From positions 85,923 through 149,922 of the forward strand of contig JAOZFT010000035.1 in the NCBI GenBank assembly GCA_027492035.1: a stretch of DNA of 64,000 bases, in the 5' to 3' direction. Under the pieces are notes generated by a model, which did not search any database, had not been told where the DNA came from, and saw nothing but the letters and a program-made list of their open reading frames with translations. Shown in pieces: positions 26,774-36,915 of the stretch; within the stretch, counting starts at the first letter, position 1, and every line of letters starts with the position of its first letter. The DNA comes from Thermoproteota archaeon (lineage in GTDB: Archaea; Korarchaeota; JAOZGF01; JAOZFZ01). The position numbers were made by a program, and so were the translations under genes.

Positions 26774-28150
26774 ATGGATTTTGATGAAGTTTTAAAGTTC
26801 TACTCAAACCCTTTGGTTCAAAAAGAAATTGTAGATTACAGTAATAAACGCTGGGTAGCTGTTGAATGCGAACCTAAGGAAGGAAGAAGAATATTTCTAA
26901 GGTATTGGGGACGCCAAGGCCCGCCTCTACATATTTCTAAAACTGAAGACTTAACAAGTTTAATTAATAGATTTAAAGGGTTGAGGCCAAGGACATTCTA
27001 TGCTTCAGTTAATCTCTACTCAAGGCTTAAATCGGTTGAGGACACTGAAAACTTGGACAACATCCTCTATTCTTCCCCCATATGGGACATTGATGGTTCA
27101 CCTGACTACTACAAAGAAACTTTAGAGATAGCAGAGTTGATTACTAATTTCCTAAAGGAAGAAGGAGTCCATAAATCAGTTTTCCTAAAATGGTCAGGTA
27201 GAGGGGTACATGTCCACATCCACGAAAAAGCCTTCTCGAAAGAAACAATTTCTTCGCATAATCCTTTAGATATAGCTTACTCCGTTGTTGAGTACGTTAA
27301 CAGAGTACTTTATGACGAACTAAAGGAGAAAATAACTAAATTTGAAGCTGAAAACCATCCAATAAATGTTGAAAACAAAATAGATCTAAAAAGGGTTTTT
27401 ACGTCTCCCCTATCCTTACATCGTGAAGTTGGCTTTTGCTGCGTCTGTTTTAAACCTGAAAAAATTCATAAATTTAAAATTGACTGGGCTAAACCGCAAA
27501 CTTTCAAGCATGACCAAAACTGGAGAACATACGAGGAAGGAGAAGCTGATGAATTAGCTGTTAAAGCTTTAAAGGAGATAGGGGGCTACAACTGGCCTGG
27601 TTCCAAGAGGAAAACCGGATTAACAGCCACTGTTTTCCCTACAAGGAAAAAAACAGAAACTGTTAAAACACATAAACTTGGCAGGTTTCAAGTAATGGCC
27701 CTGCTTCAGGCTGCAAGATACTACCTCCTAACTAAAGACTTAGAAAAAGCTAAATCCTTCGGCCTAAACAGGGCAATTTTTTACGCTTGGGCTAAAAGGA
27801 AGGGCATTGGTCGTGTCCCTTCAAGGAAAAAGAAAGAAATAGTGGAAAAAGGGGAAGTAACTAAAGAAGTGAGGGAAGGTAAAACCCTTGTCTACCTAGG
27901 AAATGAAGGTGCCTTTGTTTCCAAGGAAGGCTGGTTCACCATAGGAAACACGTTACAAACCCCTAATGATTACAGTAGAGAAATAGAACATAAAATAAGT
28001 TTAGTTATCCCCTACAGTACAGCTTGGGAAGCAGCTATCAATTATCTTAAAAAATTCCCGAAAGAAGTTTTACTCAGTCAATCAAAATTCTTCAGCAAAG
28101 CTTATAAACCAATAAGAGACAGTTTCCTTGAACTAGTTCAAACATCATGA
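26774..28150 (+). CDS. priS: Archaeo-eukaryotic primase small subunit (PriS-like)
   Basis: A 458-residue primase of the AEP superfamily. The catalytic acidic motif is PIWDIDGSPDYY (about residue 110), followed by the nucleotide-binding SGRGVHVHIHE (about 147) and the third-motif region DLKRVFTSPLSLHREVG. A Cys-rich patch (CCVC, about 222) lies where PriS carries its zinc knuckle. The C-terminal 180 residues are longer than in ordinary PriS (330-390 residues), and the large subunit gene is not adjacent, so it could also be a PriS-like paralogue. It would make primers for replication or repair. Confidence 0.75.
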   Translation: MDFDEVLKFYSNPLVQKEIVDYSNKRWVAVECEPKEGRRIFLRYWGRQGPPLHISKTEDLTSLINRFKGLRPRTFYASVNLYSRLKSVEDTENLDNILYSSPIWDIDGSPDYYKETLEIAELITNFLKEEGVHKSVFLKWSGRGVHVHIHEKAFSKETISSHNPLDIAYSVVEYVNRVLYDELKEKITKFEAENHPINVENKIDLKRVFTSPLSLHREVGFCCVCFKPEKIHKFKIDWAKPQTFKHDQNWRTYEEGEADELAVKALKEIGGYNWPGSKRKTGLTATVFPTRKKTETVKTHKLGRFQVMALLQAARYYLLTKDLEKAKSFGLNRAIFYAWAKRKGIGRVPSRKKKEIVEKGEVTKEVREGKTLVYLGNEGAFVSKEGWFTIGNTLQTPNDYSREIEHKISLVIPYSTAWEAAINYLKKFPKEVLLSQSKFFSKAYKPIRDSFLELVQTS

Positions 28151-28338
28151 AGTTTAAATCCTTCCAAGTCTTCACTTCTAAAAAACTCTTTCACCCAAAC
28201 TTTTTATTTTAAACATATAGAGACACTAACTCTTTAAAAAAAGGTAAAAGGTACATCCTGATGAGAAGTAAATCATGTTTGAAAAGCTCCTCCCCTAAAA
28301 TAAATTAGTGGAGGAACCTGTAGAGGCACTGAAGAAAA

Positions 28339-30090
28339 TTGAAGAGCCAAAAAAAACTTTTAAATCATTTACATTTCTTTAAAATATCACGGAACTACTT
28401 AAAAAGATTTGAAGTAAGTCTACTGATCCTAGCGGCTTTAACAGGTATTGGAGGAGGATTTGGAGCAGTTATTTTCCGTTTACTCATTACAGGCTTTACA
28501 ACCCTTTCATTTCAACATGGCAGTAAAATACTGAACTTTCTAGGAAATTATTACATCATCTTTATTCCTGCAATAGGTGGTATGGTTGTAGGATTCCTTG
28601 TAAATCGTTTCGCAAGAGAAACTAAAGGACATGGGGTACCAGAAGTAATGGAATCCATCATGTTGAAAGGTGGAAAAATAAGGCCAAGGGTTGCAATAAT
28701 AAAGTCCCTTGCCTCCTCTATTTGTATAGGTTCTGGTGGTTCCGTAGGCAGGGAAGGGCCAATTGTACAAATAGGTTCAGCGATAGGTTCAACGCTGGGT
28801 CAAATATTTAAGTTAGGTGAGGAGCAAGTGAGGAACCTAGTTGCCTGTGGGGCTGCTGCTGGAATTGCAGCAACTTTTAATGCACCAATTGGGGGTGTGC
28901 TTTTCGCCTCAGAGGTAATACTTGGTGAATTTGCTACTACAACCTTTATAACTATCGTGATTTCCTCAGTAAGTGCAACCATTATTTCAAGGATATTTCT
29001 AGGAAACAAAGTTTCTTTCCTTATTCCAGCTTATTCTTTTGTAAACCCTATTGAAATACTTTTTTATGTGATATTAGGTGTTTTAGCAGCTTTTATAGGT
29101 CTGTTATTCACTAAATTACTATATAAAGTTGAAGATGGTTTTAATTTGTTGAAAATATCGGACTACCTGAAACCAGTCATTGGTGGGTTAACAATCGGTA
29201 TCATAGGTTTCTTCTTTCCACAAATTTTCGGTGTAGGTTATGAAACAATAGAACTTGCCCTTGCAGAAAAACTTGCTTTAGGCACAGTAATCTCACTCAT
29301 GTTTCTCAAATTATTAGCTACTTCAATCACTCTTGGATCAGGTGGTTCAGGCGGAATATTTGCACCCTCTTTGGTTATAGGTTCAATGCTTGGCAACTTC
29401 TTCGGCACCTTCATCCACTCTGCATTTCCGGAAATAACTGCGTCTCCAGGGGCGTATGCACTGGTTAGTATGGCTGCTCTTTTTTCAGCAGCTGCTCATG
29501 CCCCCATAACAGCTATAATAATTCTGTTTGAAATGACAGGGGATTACAAAATTATTTTGCCTTTGATGGCAACCTGTGTAATTGCAACCCTAATAACTAG
29601 AAGAATGTCAGAAGGAAACATTTACACTTTGAAACTTATAAGGAGAGGAATCCATATATTAGATGGAATGAGTCTTAAAGTGAGGAAAACTTTAACAGCT
29701 TTCAAAATAAAAGATATAATGACAAAAGATGTGGTCTCAGTAACACCCAACTTATCTCTTGAAAGAATTTACAGCTTAATCTTGAAAACCGACCACCATG
29801 GTTTCCCAGTTATTGAAAATGGTAAATTAGTTGGCCTAATTACAGTTCATGACCTTGTAAAGGTTCCTAAGGAGAAATGGGGAAAAATGAAAGTAAAGGA
29901 CGCTATGGTTAAACATGTTGAAACAATCTCAACTGAAAATTCACTTTATGACGCAATACGTTTAACGACGAAGAAAGGGGTTGGTAGATTAATTGTTGTT
30001 TCTAAGGATGACCCTAACAAAGTGGTAGGCATAATAACTAAAACAGACTTGGTGAAGGCTTATAATACAGCTCTTCTAGTTACATACTGA
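28339..30090 (+). CDS. ClC chloride channel/transporter with two CBS domains (copy 1)
   Basis: A 583-residue ClC protein with about 10-12 membrane spans in residues 22-425 and a CBS pair in 450-575. Anion-path motifs are GHGVPEV (in place of GSGIP), GSGGSVGREGPIVQIG with the gating Glu, and GSGGSGGIFAPSLVIG. The CBS domains show IMTKDVVSVTPN, TDHHGFPVIENGKLVG and AMVKHVETIS. The TTG start is not well supported by an SD site; AGAGG lies 12 bases upstream. It is followed 260 bases later by a paralogue. Confidence 0.9.
   Translation: MKSQKKLLNHLHFFKISRNYLKRFEVSLLILAALTGIGGGFGAVIFRLLITGFTTLSFQHGSKILNFLGNYYIIFIPAIGGMVVGFLVNRFARETKGHGVPEVMESIMLKGGKIRPRVAIIKSLASSICIGSGGSVGREGPIVQIGSAIGSTLGQIFKLGEEQVRNLVACGAAAGIAATFNAPIGGVLFASEVILGEFATTTFITIVISSVSATIISRIFLGNKVSFLIPAYSFVNPIEILFYVILGVLAAFIGLLFTKLLYKVEDGFNLLKISDYLKPVIGGLTIGIIGFFFPQIFGVGYETIELALAEKLALGTVISLMFLKLLATSITLGSGGSGGIFAPSLVIGSMLGNFFGTFIHSAFPEITASPGAYALVSMAALFSAAAHAPITAIIILFEMTGDYKIILPLMATCVIATLITRRMSEGNIYTLKLIRRGIHILDGMSLKVRKTLTAFKIKDIMTKDVVSVTPNLSLERIYSLILKTDHHGFPVIENGKLVGLITVHDLVKVPKEKWGKMKVKDAMVKHVETISTENSLYDAIRLTTKKGVGRLIVVSKDDPNKVVGIITKTDLVKAYNTALLVTY
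29977..30080 (+). repeat. Near-identical C-terminal CBS segment, copy in first ClC gene
   Basis: This stretch matches 32016-32119 in the second ClC gene at almost every base, including a shared start of about 40 identical bases (from GGGGTTGGTAGATTAATTG). The rest of the two genes is far more diverged. This is the pattern expected of local gene conversion between tandem paralogues. Confidence 0.7.
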
Positions 30091-30350
30091 AAAAGAATTT
30101 TTTACATGAATCTCGTCTGAAATACAACAAACGGTTCCTCCTTTTTTAATTTATTTTCAAAAATAGGTTTGAAATATATAATTTTTTTACATATAAAATT
30201 AAAAAAAGAAATTTTCTTAAATATCTTTGGTCCTTCACATGTTTTTTCATAAATTTTTCAAAGGTAGCAAGGAGGAAAAGTGAAGCCTTTCTTCTGACTT
30301 TCCTAAAAACTAAGTAAAAAGGGTGTAGCAAAACGTTCATCTATAAAAAA

Positions 30351-32129
30351 GTGAAGAAGGTTCTCTCAACAAATAAACTTTTGGTTTTAAGTATTTTAAC
30401 AGGTTTAGTGTCAGGATTGGGGGCACTTCTTTTCTTTTATATGCTTCATTTTTTTTCAAGCTACTTTATAGGTTACCTGGCAGGTTTTAAAGTTCCAAGT
30501 CCAGGTGGTGAAACTTCACCCTTTCACATCAATGGTGAAACAACCTATAAACCCTGGCTTCTTGTTATTTTACCAGCAATTGGTGGACTACTTTCTGGGG
30601 TAATAGTTTACTCCTTTGCACCTGAAGCTGAGGGACATGGAACCGACGCAGTTATTGAATCCTTCCATAAATTCTCTGGTTACATTAGGAGTAGAGTACC
30701 TGTAATTAAATTGATTGCTTCTGCGTTGACTATAGGTACAGGTGGAAGTGCAGGCAGGGAAGGACCTATTGCCCAAATAGGAGCTGGTTTTGCTTCATTT
30801 ATCTCAAACTTTTTGAAATTAACAGCTAGAGAAAGGGAAATCCTAGTTGTTTGTGGAGCTGCTTCCGGAATAGGTAGTATATTTAGAGCTCCCTTCGGCG
30901 GGTCCATTTTCGGCATAGAAGTGCTCTACAAAAGAGACTACGAGGTTGATGCCTTTATCTACTCAGTTATTTCTTGTTTTGCAGGTTATGGCGTGTTTGC
31001 TTCGGTTGTAGGTTGGAAACCTATTTTTATAACCCCCTTCTACACTTTCTCACCTAAAGAATTACCTCTTTTCGCTTTGTTGGGGATAATAAGTGGTGTA
31101 ATAGCAATTATTTATGTCTCAGTTTTTTACGGGCTTAGGGATAAATTCTTTAGAAAAATGAAGATCCCGAATCATTTTAAACCAGCTATAGGTGGTATAA
31201 TGCTTGGTTTACTCGGGTTCTTCTTCCCTCAAGCAATAGGGACAGGCTATGGATGGATGCAGCTTGCAATTAACGGTGAATTAGGGCTAAGTCTTATGCT
31301 AGGGCTTATTTTCGCTAAAATTTTCGCTACTTCCTTCACCATTAGTTCAGGTGGAAGCGGTGGGGTTTACGCTCCTTCTCTTACAATAGGCGCCATGGTT
31401 GGTGGCTCTATCGGAATGCTCCTTAAACAGGCATTTCCAGCCATTATAACTAACCCAGGAGTTTTTACATTAATAGGTATGGCTTCATTCTTTTCAGCAG
31501 CAGCTAAATGTCCAATTTCACCAATCATTATGGTTTCTGAAATGACTGGAGACTACAATGTTTTAGTTCCAGCTATTTTAGCTTCAACAATCTCTTACTT
31601 CTCTTCAGGTGAATACACCATATACGAAAAACAAGTAATTTCCAAGACACACTCCCCTGCCCACACAGACAGGATCATAAGTGAACTTGGGAGAAGAGCA
31701 TATAAAGTAACTGACAAAATAAAAAAGGCATTGATAGCTTTCAAAGTTAAAGATGTAATGACTAAGAAAGTATTTTCTGTGAACCCTGACTCCACAGTGG
31801 AAGAATTATATGACTTAATTTTAAAAACTGATCATCACGGTTTCCCTGTGATTAAAAACAATAAACTTATAGGTTTAGTTACTATTCATGAACTCAGATC
31901 ATTTCCAAAAGAGAAATGGAAAGAATTGAAAGTGGAAAATGTTATGGTTAAACATGTTAAAACTATTTCGGCTGAAGAACCAATTTACGATGCAATAGTG
32001 AAAATGGCAAGGGAAGGGGTTGGTAGATTAATTGTTGTTTCTAAGGATGACCCTAAAAAAGTGGTAGGCATAATAACCAAAACAGATTTAATGAAAGCAT
32101 ACAATACAGCTCTTCTTGTTTCCATTTAA
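30351..32129 (+). CDS. ClC chloride channel/transporter with two CBS domains (copy 2)
   Basis: A 592-residue paralogue of the preceding gene with the same layout: about 10-12 membrane spans, then CBS domains (VMTKKVFSVNPD; TDHHGFPVIKNNKLIG; VMVKHVKTIS). It has GHGTDAVIESF, GTGGSAGREGPIAQIG with the gating Glu, and SSGGSGGVYAPSLTIG. A proline-rich insert between the first two spans (PSPGGETSPF) is absent in copy 1. The GTG start has no visible SD, so the true start is uncertain. Two tandem copies may form a heterodimer or respond to different nucleotides through CBS; this is inference. Confidence 0.9.
   Translation: MKKVLSTNKLLVLSILTGLVSGLGALLFFYMLHFFSSYFIGYLAGFKVPSPGGETSPFHINGETTYKPWLLVILPAIGGLLSGVIVYSFAPEAEGHGTDAVIESFHKFSGYIRSRVPVIKLIASALTIGTGGSAGREGPIAQIGAGFASFISNFLKLTAREREILVVCGAASGIGSIFRAPFGGSIFGIEVLYKRDYEVDAFIYSVISCFAGYGVFASVVGWKPIFITPFYTFSPKELPLFALLGIISGVIAIIYVSVFYGLRDKFFRKMKIPNHFKPAIGGIMLGLLGFFFPQAIGTGYGWMQLAINGELGLSLMLGLIFAKIFATSFTISSGGSGGVYAPSLTIGAMVGGSIGMLLKQAFPAIITNPGVFTLIGMASFFSAAAKCPISPIIMVSEMTGDYNVLVPAILASTISYFSSGEYTIYEKQVISKTHSPAHTDRIISELGRRAYKVTDKIKKALIAFKVKDVMTKKVFSVNPDSTVEELYDLILKTDHHGFPVIKNNKLIGLVTIHELRSFPKEKWKELKVENVMVKHVKTISAEEPIYDAIVKMAREGVGRLIVVSKDDPKKVVGIITKTDLMKAYNTALLVSI
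32016..32119 (+). repeat. Near-identical C-terminal CBS segment, copy in second ClC gene
   Basis: Partner of the copy at 29977-30080; see that entry. It encodes the final CBS strand and C terminus (GVGRLIVVSKDDPKKV...). Confidence 0.7.
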
Positions 32130-32216
32130 GAAAACAAAAAGGCATTAAATTTATTGTGTTAGTAAAAAAGTTTTACCGTAAATAAAATAGTGAGTCAACC
32201 AATGCCTTCTTTTATG

Positions 32217-33332
32217 TTACAACCCGAGTGGAGAAGGAAGCTGTTTTCCGAATTTAAACCATATGTAACAAGTTCCCTCCGTTGAAACCATGCATGGACC
32301 CACTGGGTTCCTTGGTGTGCATTTACGTTTGAAAAGATGGCATTGTGTAGGATAAGCCTTCCCAAGCACCACTTTATCACATATACATCCTTTAGGCATA
32401 GAAGTCTTTTTTATTTCTTTTTTGATCGAGTATTTTACCCTCGCATCCCTGTAACTGTACCTCTCCTTAATCTTGAACCCTGAAGAAGGAATTCTTCCTA
32501 TACCCCTCCATATAGTTTCTGTTACTTCAAAAGCGTTCTTAATTATTTCTTTAGCTTTAATGTTTCCCTCTCTCTCCACACTTCTCTTGTACTCATTTTC
32601 AAGTTTAGCTTCTCCTTCACTTACTTGATTAACAATCATAAGAATCGCTAATAAAACATCTACCGGTTCAAAACCGGCAACCACAACAGATACACCGTAT
32701 TCGCTGACGAAATTCCAAGGTTCAAACCCTATTACAGTTGACACATGGCCTGGAGCTATTATTCCTCTTATTTCAACGTCTCCGCTTTCCAACAAATACT
32801 TCATCACCGGGGGAGTTAAACGTAAAGAAGTGAGGATGCTGAAGTTCTCCTCTTTGGCTTTAATTATTTCATATGCAACAGCTGGAGCTGTGGTTTCAAA
32901 CCCCACAGCAAAGAAGACCACTTCCTTATCTGGGTTTTTCTCAGCTAGTTTCAAAGCGTCGTGTGGACTATAAACTACTTTCACATCAAAACCTTCACTT
33001 TTAACTTCCCATAAACTTTTATTTAATGCAGGAACCCTAACCATGTCGCCGAAAGTAGTTAAAATAATGTTTTCGTTTTCGGCTAACTGAATTGCTTCTT
33101 CAACATCTTCAATAGCTGCTACGCAAACTGGACACCCTGGACCTGCTACAAGTTCAATGTTTTCAGGCATAAGAGACCTTAAACCAAAATAACTAATCGT
33201 GTATTCATGGGTACCGCAGAAATGCATTATTTTTGTTTTTTCAAGGGTTTGAGCTTTAGCAGTGATCATTTTCGCTATCCTTAATGCTAAGGCTCTGTTC
33301 CTGTATCCCTGTAAGAAATTGTTCCACAACAA
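32217..33332 (-). CDS. hypD: [NiFe]-hydrogenase maturation protein HypD
   Basis: A 371-residue Fe-S protein that, with HypC, carries the Fe(CN)2CO group. Family motifs are HFCGTHEYTISYFGLRSLMP, VAGPGCPVCVAAIEDVEEAI (cluster/Fe ligand Cys), VFFAVGFETTAPAVAY and the C-terminal Cys set GCICDKVVLGKAYPTQCHLF and RKCTPRNPVGPCMVSTEGTC. The length is normal. The TTG start has AAGGTAG upstream. It is divergent from hypE. Confidence 0.95.
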   Translation of the reverse strand: MLWNNFLQGYRNRALALRIAKMITAKAQTLEKTKIMHFCGTHEYTISYFGLRSLMPENIELVAGPGCPVCVAAIEDVEEAIQLAENENIILTTFGDMVRVPALNKSLWEVKSEGFDVKVVYSPHDALKLAEKNPDKEVVFFAVGFETTAPAVAYEIIKAKEENFSILTSLRLTPPVMKYLLESGDVEIRGIIAPGHVSTVIGFEPWNFVSEYGVSVVVAGFEPVDVLLAILMIVNQVSEGEAKLENEYKRSVEREGNIKAKEIIKNAFEVTETIWRGIGRIPSSGFKIKERYSYRDARVKYSIKKEIKKTSMPKGCICDKVVLGKAYPTQCHLFKRKCTPRNPVGPCMVSTEGTCYIWFKFGKQLPSPLGL

Positions 33333-33471
33333 AAACTACCTTCACCCTTCTAATTTTGAAACCTTCAATTAAAGAAAGGGTAATTTTTTCAAAACGTTTA
33401 CCTTTTTTAAAAGGGGAAAGTTAAATAAACTTCCCTTTAAAATTTTATCTTTGATTTTCTAGGTGCCAAGT

Positions 33472-34494
33472 ATGGATGGAAAAGTTACACTTTCCCATGG
33501 AGCAGGTGGCGAATTAACTTTTGAAGTGGTAAAAAGATTTTTCTTGGAAAAGTTCCTCCACCGCTCAGCCATGGATGGTGTAGGTTTAGATGCTCTTGAT
33601 GATGGTGCCTCAATTAAAACAAAAAATTTAGAAATAGTTTTTTCAATAGATAACTACACTGTCAACCCTATCTTCTTTCCAGGTGGGGACATTGGCAGGT
33701 TAGCTGTTTCAGGAACAATAAATGATGTTTCAATGCTGGGAGCTAAACCTGTAGCTATTCTTGATGCGGTAACAGTTGAGGAAGGTTTTTCATTTAATGA
33801 TTTAGAATTAATTGTTAACTCTATGAAAGAAGCAGCTGAAGAAGTGGATGTAGCAATAGTTTCAGGCGACTTTAAAGTTATGCCTAAAGGCAAACTTGAC
33901 AAAATAGTTATTGCAGCCTGCGGTGTAGGAGTCACTGAAAAGGGAAAAATTATTCTAGACAGTGGCGCCAAACCAGGTGACAAAGTTTTAGTTACAGGTA
34001 CAATAGGCGACCACGGAGTGGCTTTAATTTCGAAAAGAGAAGGAATAGAGTTCGAAACTGAAATTATGTCCGATACAGCCCCTATCTGGTGTGTTGTTGA
34101 AGCAGCTTTAAAGGTTGGTGGGGTTCATGCTATGAAAGATCCTACAAGAGGGGGATTAGCTGGTGCATTAAACGAAATAGCTGAAAAATCAAAAGTAACT
34201 ATTTATGTAAATGAAGAAAAAATTCCCTTTAAGGAACCAGTTATAGCTGCTGCTGAAATGTTGGGTTTAAGTCCTTATGAACTCTTAAGTGAAGGAAAGG
34301 CTGTAATAGTTGTGGATAGGGAGTTGGCTGAAGAAACTTTAAATGAAATAAAGAAAACAAAGTATGGAAAAGAAGCTGAAATCATCGGTGAAGTAAGAAG
34401 GGAAAAACCTGGCTATGTACTCATAAATACATTAGCAGGAGGAACAAGGATACTTGAAAAACCAATAGGAGAACCTATACCTAGGATTTGTTAA
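33472..34494 (+). CDS. hypE: [NiFe]-hydrogenase maturation protein HypE
   Basis: About 340 residues, PurM/ThiL fold. HypE dehydrates a thiocarboxamide on its C-terminal cysteine to make the cyanide ligands. It shows LSHGAGGELTFEVV, DGASIKTKNLEIVFSIDNY, GDIGRLAVSGTINDVSMLGA, KDPTRGGLAGALNE and ends PIGEPIPRIC with the required C-terminal Cys. ATG 33472 has AGGTG six bases upstream; a GTG at 33463 lies inside that site. Confidence 0.95.
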   Translation: MDGKVTLSHGAGGELTFEVVKRFFLEKFLHRSAMDGVGLDALDDGASIKTKNLEIVFSIDNYTVNPIFFPGGDIGRLAVSGTINDVSMLGAKPVAILDAVTVEEGFSFNDLELIVNSMKEAAEEVDVAIVSGDFKVMPKGKLDKIVIAACGVGVTEKGKIILDSGAKPGDKVLVTGTIGDHGVALISKREGIEFETEIMSDTAPIWCVVEAALKVGGVHAMKDPTRGGLAGALNEIAEKSKVTIYVNEEKIPFKEPVIAAAEMLGLSPYELLSEGKAVIVVDRELAEETLNEIKKTKYGKEAEIIGEVRREKPGYVLINTLAGGTRILEKPIGEPIPRIC

Positions 34495-34527
34495 GAACTG
34501 AAAAAAGTTCCGTGGCCACAAGAAAAA

Positions 34528-36867
34528 TTAATATTCTCCATGTTTAATGGCTAAAAACTTTGTTTTGGCCAGTAAAGCTTGGCCGGTGGAGACTCCTCCA
34601 TCTCCTAAAGGAAGCTTCTGGTTCAGAAAAATTTCAACTCCCTCCTGCATTAAAACCTCTTTTATCCCTTTTATTATGTAATTGTTAACAGCTGCTCCTC
34701 CCGATACAACCACTTTATTAATGTTTCTTTTTAAACATTTAAACGCTACACGTCCAAAAGCTCTACCTACTTCTTTCAAAATACTGTAAGCAAGTGTCGA
34801 AACTTCGTAAACATCTAATAACTCAATTACTGATTTAAACATTTCGCTTGTATCTATCACGTATACTCCATCAATTTTCCTTATGGGGATTTTTAAGAGG
34901 TTAAGGTCTCTCCCCCCTACTGCTTCTTCCTCAAGTTTAATTGCCGGTTCACCTTCATAATTTCTGTGTAAACATATGTTTAAAAGAGCTGAAAAAGCAT
35001 CTAATAACCTCCCTGTACTGGACGTCATGATAGAATACTTTCTATGCCTCAAAATTGTTTCAAAAGCTTTTAAACCATGCCTAAACCCTCTTTCCAACCT
35101 CCTTTTCAAAATTATTTCCTTTATTTCTTGAGGTTCAAGGAATGTGGACAGTATCCCAACAAGCATTCTTACTGGGTATTTAGTTGCTAAGTCGCCACCC
35201 AGCATAGGTTGATACTTCAACTGCCCCCTTCTTCTGTAATTGCTGCAGGAACCAACTAAAACCTCTCCCCCCCAAATCATACCGTCATCTCCATAACCTA
35301 CCCCGTCCATGGTTACTGCTACAACCTCCTCCAAGGGGTTAATCTTTTGTTCAGCAATAACTGAAGCCATGTGTGCGTGGTGGTGTTGAACCTTTAACAA
35401 TGGACAACCATATTTTTCAGCCCATTCAAAGGCAAGTCTTGAAGAGAAGTAACTTGGGTGTTTATCACAAACAATGATGCTGTCCCTAACTTTTATGTTA
35501 TATGTTTTTAAGAGGAAAGTAAGGGCTTCTTCTAAGTAAATAAGGTTGTCGTATTCGTCCATGTCTCCTAAGTACTGGGTTGGAACAATGTGGTTCCTAA
35601 AGGCTAAGGCTGCAGTGTTAGATAAATCAGCTCCAAAAGCTATAACTGGTTTCTCAAAAAACAGGTCCACATTTACCCAAGTTGGGGCATAACCCCTACT
35701 TCTTCTCAAAAAAACAGGGGAGCCGTCTGTAAACCTAACTACACTATCATCACATCTGTTTATAATCCTTCTATTATGCATTAAAAAATAATCCACGAAC
35801 CCCTTTAAGTGGTTAAGGGCTTCCTTGTTCGATTTACAGATGGGTTTATTCCTTAAGTTGCCGCTTGTCATGATCAAAAATTTATCTCTTGACTGCTTCA
35901 GTAAAAGGTAATGTAGCCCTGTGTAGGGGAGCATGACCCCTAATGTTTTAAGTTGTGGGGCAACATACTTTGAAACAAGTGCATTATCTCTTTTTAAAGC
36001 CACTACAATTGGCTTTTCATGGCTTAAAAGCAAATTTTTCTGCTTTTTATTTAGAGATAGAATTTTTTCAGCTGTTTCAAGGTTTAAAGCCATCAAGGCA
36101 AAGGGTTTTTGAGGCCTATCCTTCCTTTTCCTGAGTTTCAGAACTACTTCATCCTGAGTTGCTGAAGCCGCTATATGGAACCCCCCTAACCCTTTTACTG
36201 CAATTATCTCCCCTTCATCAATCAACTTCGCTGCTTCCCTGATGACATTCATAGACTCTATCCCTTCTCCCTCCCTATTTAAAAGAAAAACAATTGGCCC
36301 GCACTGTTTACAACTTATTCCTTGACCATGAAACCTTCTTACATTTTCAGGGTCTCTATACTCTTTTTCACAGTCTTTACATAGAGGAAAATCCCTCATG
36401 GTAGTGTTCTCTCTATCATAGGGCGTCCTCTCCATCATTGTAAATCTGGGGCCACACCAAACGCAGGAATTAAAAGGATATAAATACCACCTTGAGTCAG
36501 GGTCATCAATTTCTTTTATGCAGTCCTCGCAAATCCCTATATCTGGAGGAACCATGGAGTAAAAAGAAACATCTCTACTGCTTTTCAAAATCACAAAATC
36601 TCTATATTGCTTAGGTTCAACCTCTTCAATCTTCACTTCCTCAATTACTGCAACAGACGGCTTCTCTACATCTAACTGCCAAAGAAATTTTCTTAGAGAA
36701 AACTTATCCCCTTCAATCCAAACCTCTACTTCAGACCCTCCTGTATTCTTTACATAGCCCCTTAACTTATTCTTGGTAGCGATTCGGTAAATGAAAGGTC
36801 TGAAACCAACACCTTGCACAATCCCTGTAATTCTCACCCTGTAAGCTACCAAGCCCTTACTAGGCAT
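34528..36867 (-). CDS. hypF: Carbamoyltransferase HypF
   Basis: A 779-residue, complete HypF that turns carbamoyl phosphate into the thiocarbamate on HypE. In order: acylphosphatase domain (VRITGIVQGVGFRPFIYRIA), two zinc-finger-like Cys motifs (CEDCIKE...CVWCGPRF; CKDCEKEY...CKQCGP), a YrdC-like domain (IIAVKGLGGFHIA; RKRKDRPQKPFALM) and the C-terminal Kae1-like domain (VQHHHAHMASVIAE; MDGVGYGDDGMIWGGEVL). It lies 48 bases downstream of hypC on the same strand. Confidence 0.95.
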   Translation of the reverse strand: MPSKGLVAYRVRITGIVQGVGFRPFIYRIATKNKLRGYVKNTGGSEVEVWIEGDKFSLRKFLWQLDVEKPSVAVIEEVKIEEVEPKQYRDFVILKSSRDVSFYSMVPPDIGICEDCIKEIDDPDSRWYLYPFNSCVWCGPRFTMMERTPYDRENTTMRDFPLCKDCEKEYRDPENVRRFHGQGISCKQCGPIVFLLNREGEGIESMNVIREAAKLIDEGEIIAVKGLGGFHIAASATQDEVVLKLRKRKDRPQKPFALMALNLETAEKILSLNKKQKNLLLSHEKPIVVALKRDNALVSKYVAPQLKTLGVMLPYTGLHYLLLKQSRDKFLIMTSGNLRNKPICKSNKEALNHLKGFVDYFLMHNRRIINRCDDSVVRFTDGSPVFLRRSRGYAPTWVNVDLFFEKPVIAFGADLSNTAALAFRNHIVPTQYLGDMDEYDNLIYLEEALTFLLKTYNIKVRDSIIVCDKHPSYFSSRLAFEWAEKYGCPLLKVQHHHAHMASVIAEQKINPLEEVVAVTMDGVGYGDDGMIWGGEVLVGSCSNYRRRGQLKYQPMLGGDLATKYPVRMLVGILSTFLEPQEIKEIILKRRLERGFRHGLKAFETILRHRKYSIMTSSTGRLLDAFSALLNICLHRNYEGEPAIKLEEEAVGGRDLNLLKIPIRKIDGVYVIDTSEMFKSVIELLDVYEVSTLAYSILKEVGRAFGRVAFKCLKRNINKVVVSGGAAVNNYIIKGIKEVLMQEGVEIFLNQKLPLGDGGVSTGQALLAKTKFLAIKHGEY

Positions 36868-36915
36868 TTAAAACCAACTTGTAACACATTCTACCTCTAG
36901 ATTACCTTTAAAAAC

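Noticed and set aside
30146-30340. A 64-codon minus-strand ORF between the two ClC genes
   Set aside because: It is Phe/Lys-rich A/T-driven sequence with no SD site or recognisable motif, and it fills the promoter region of the second ClC gene.
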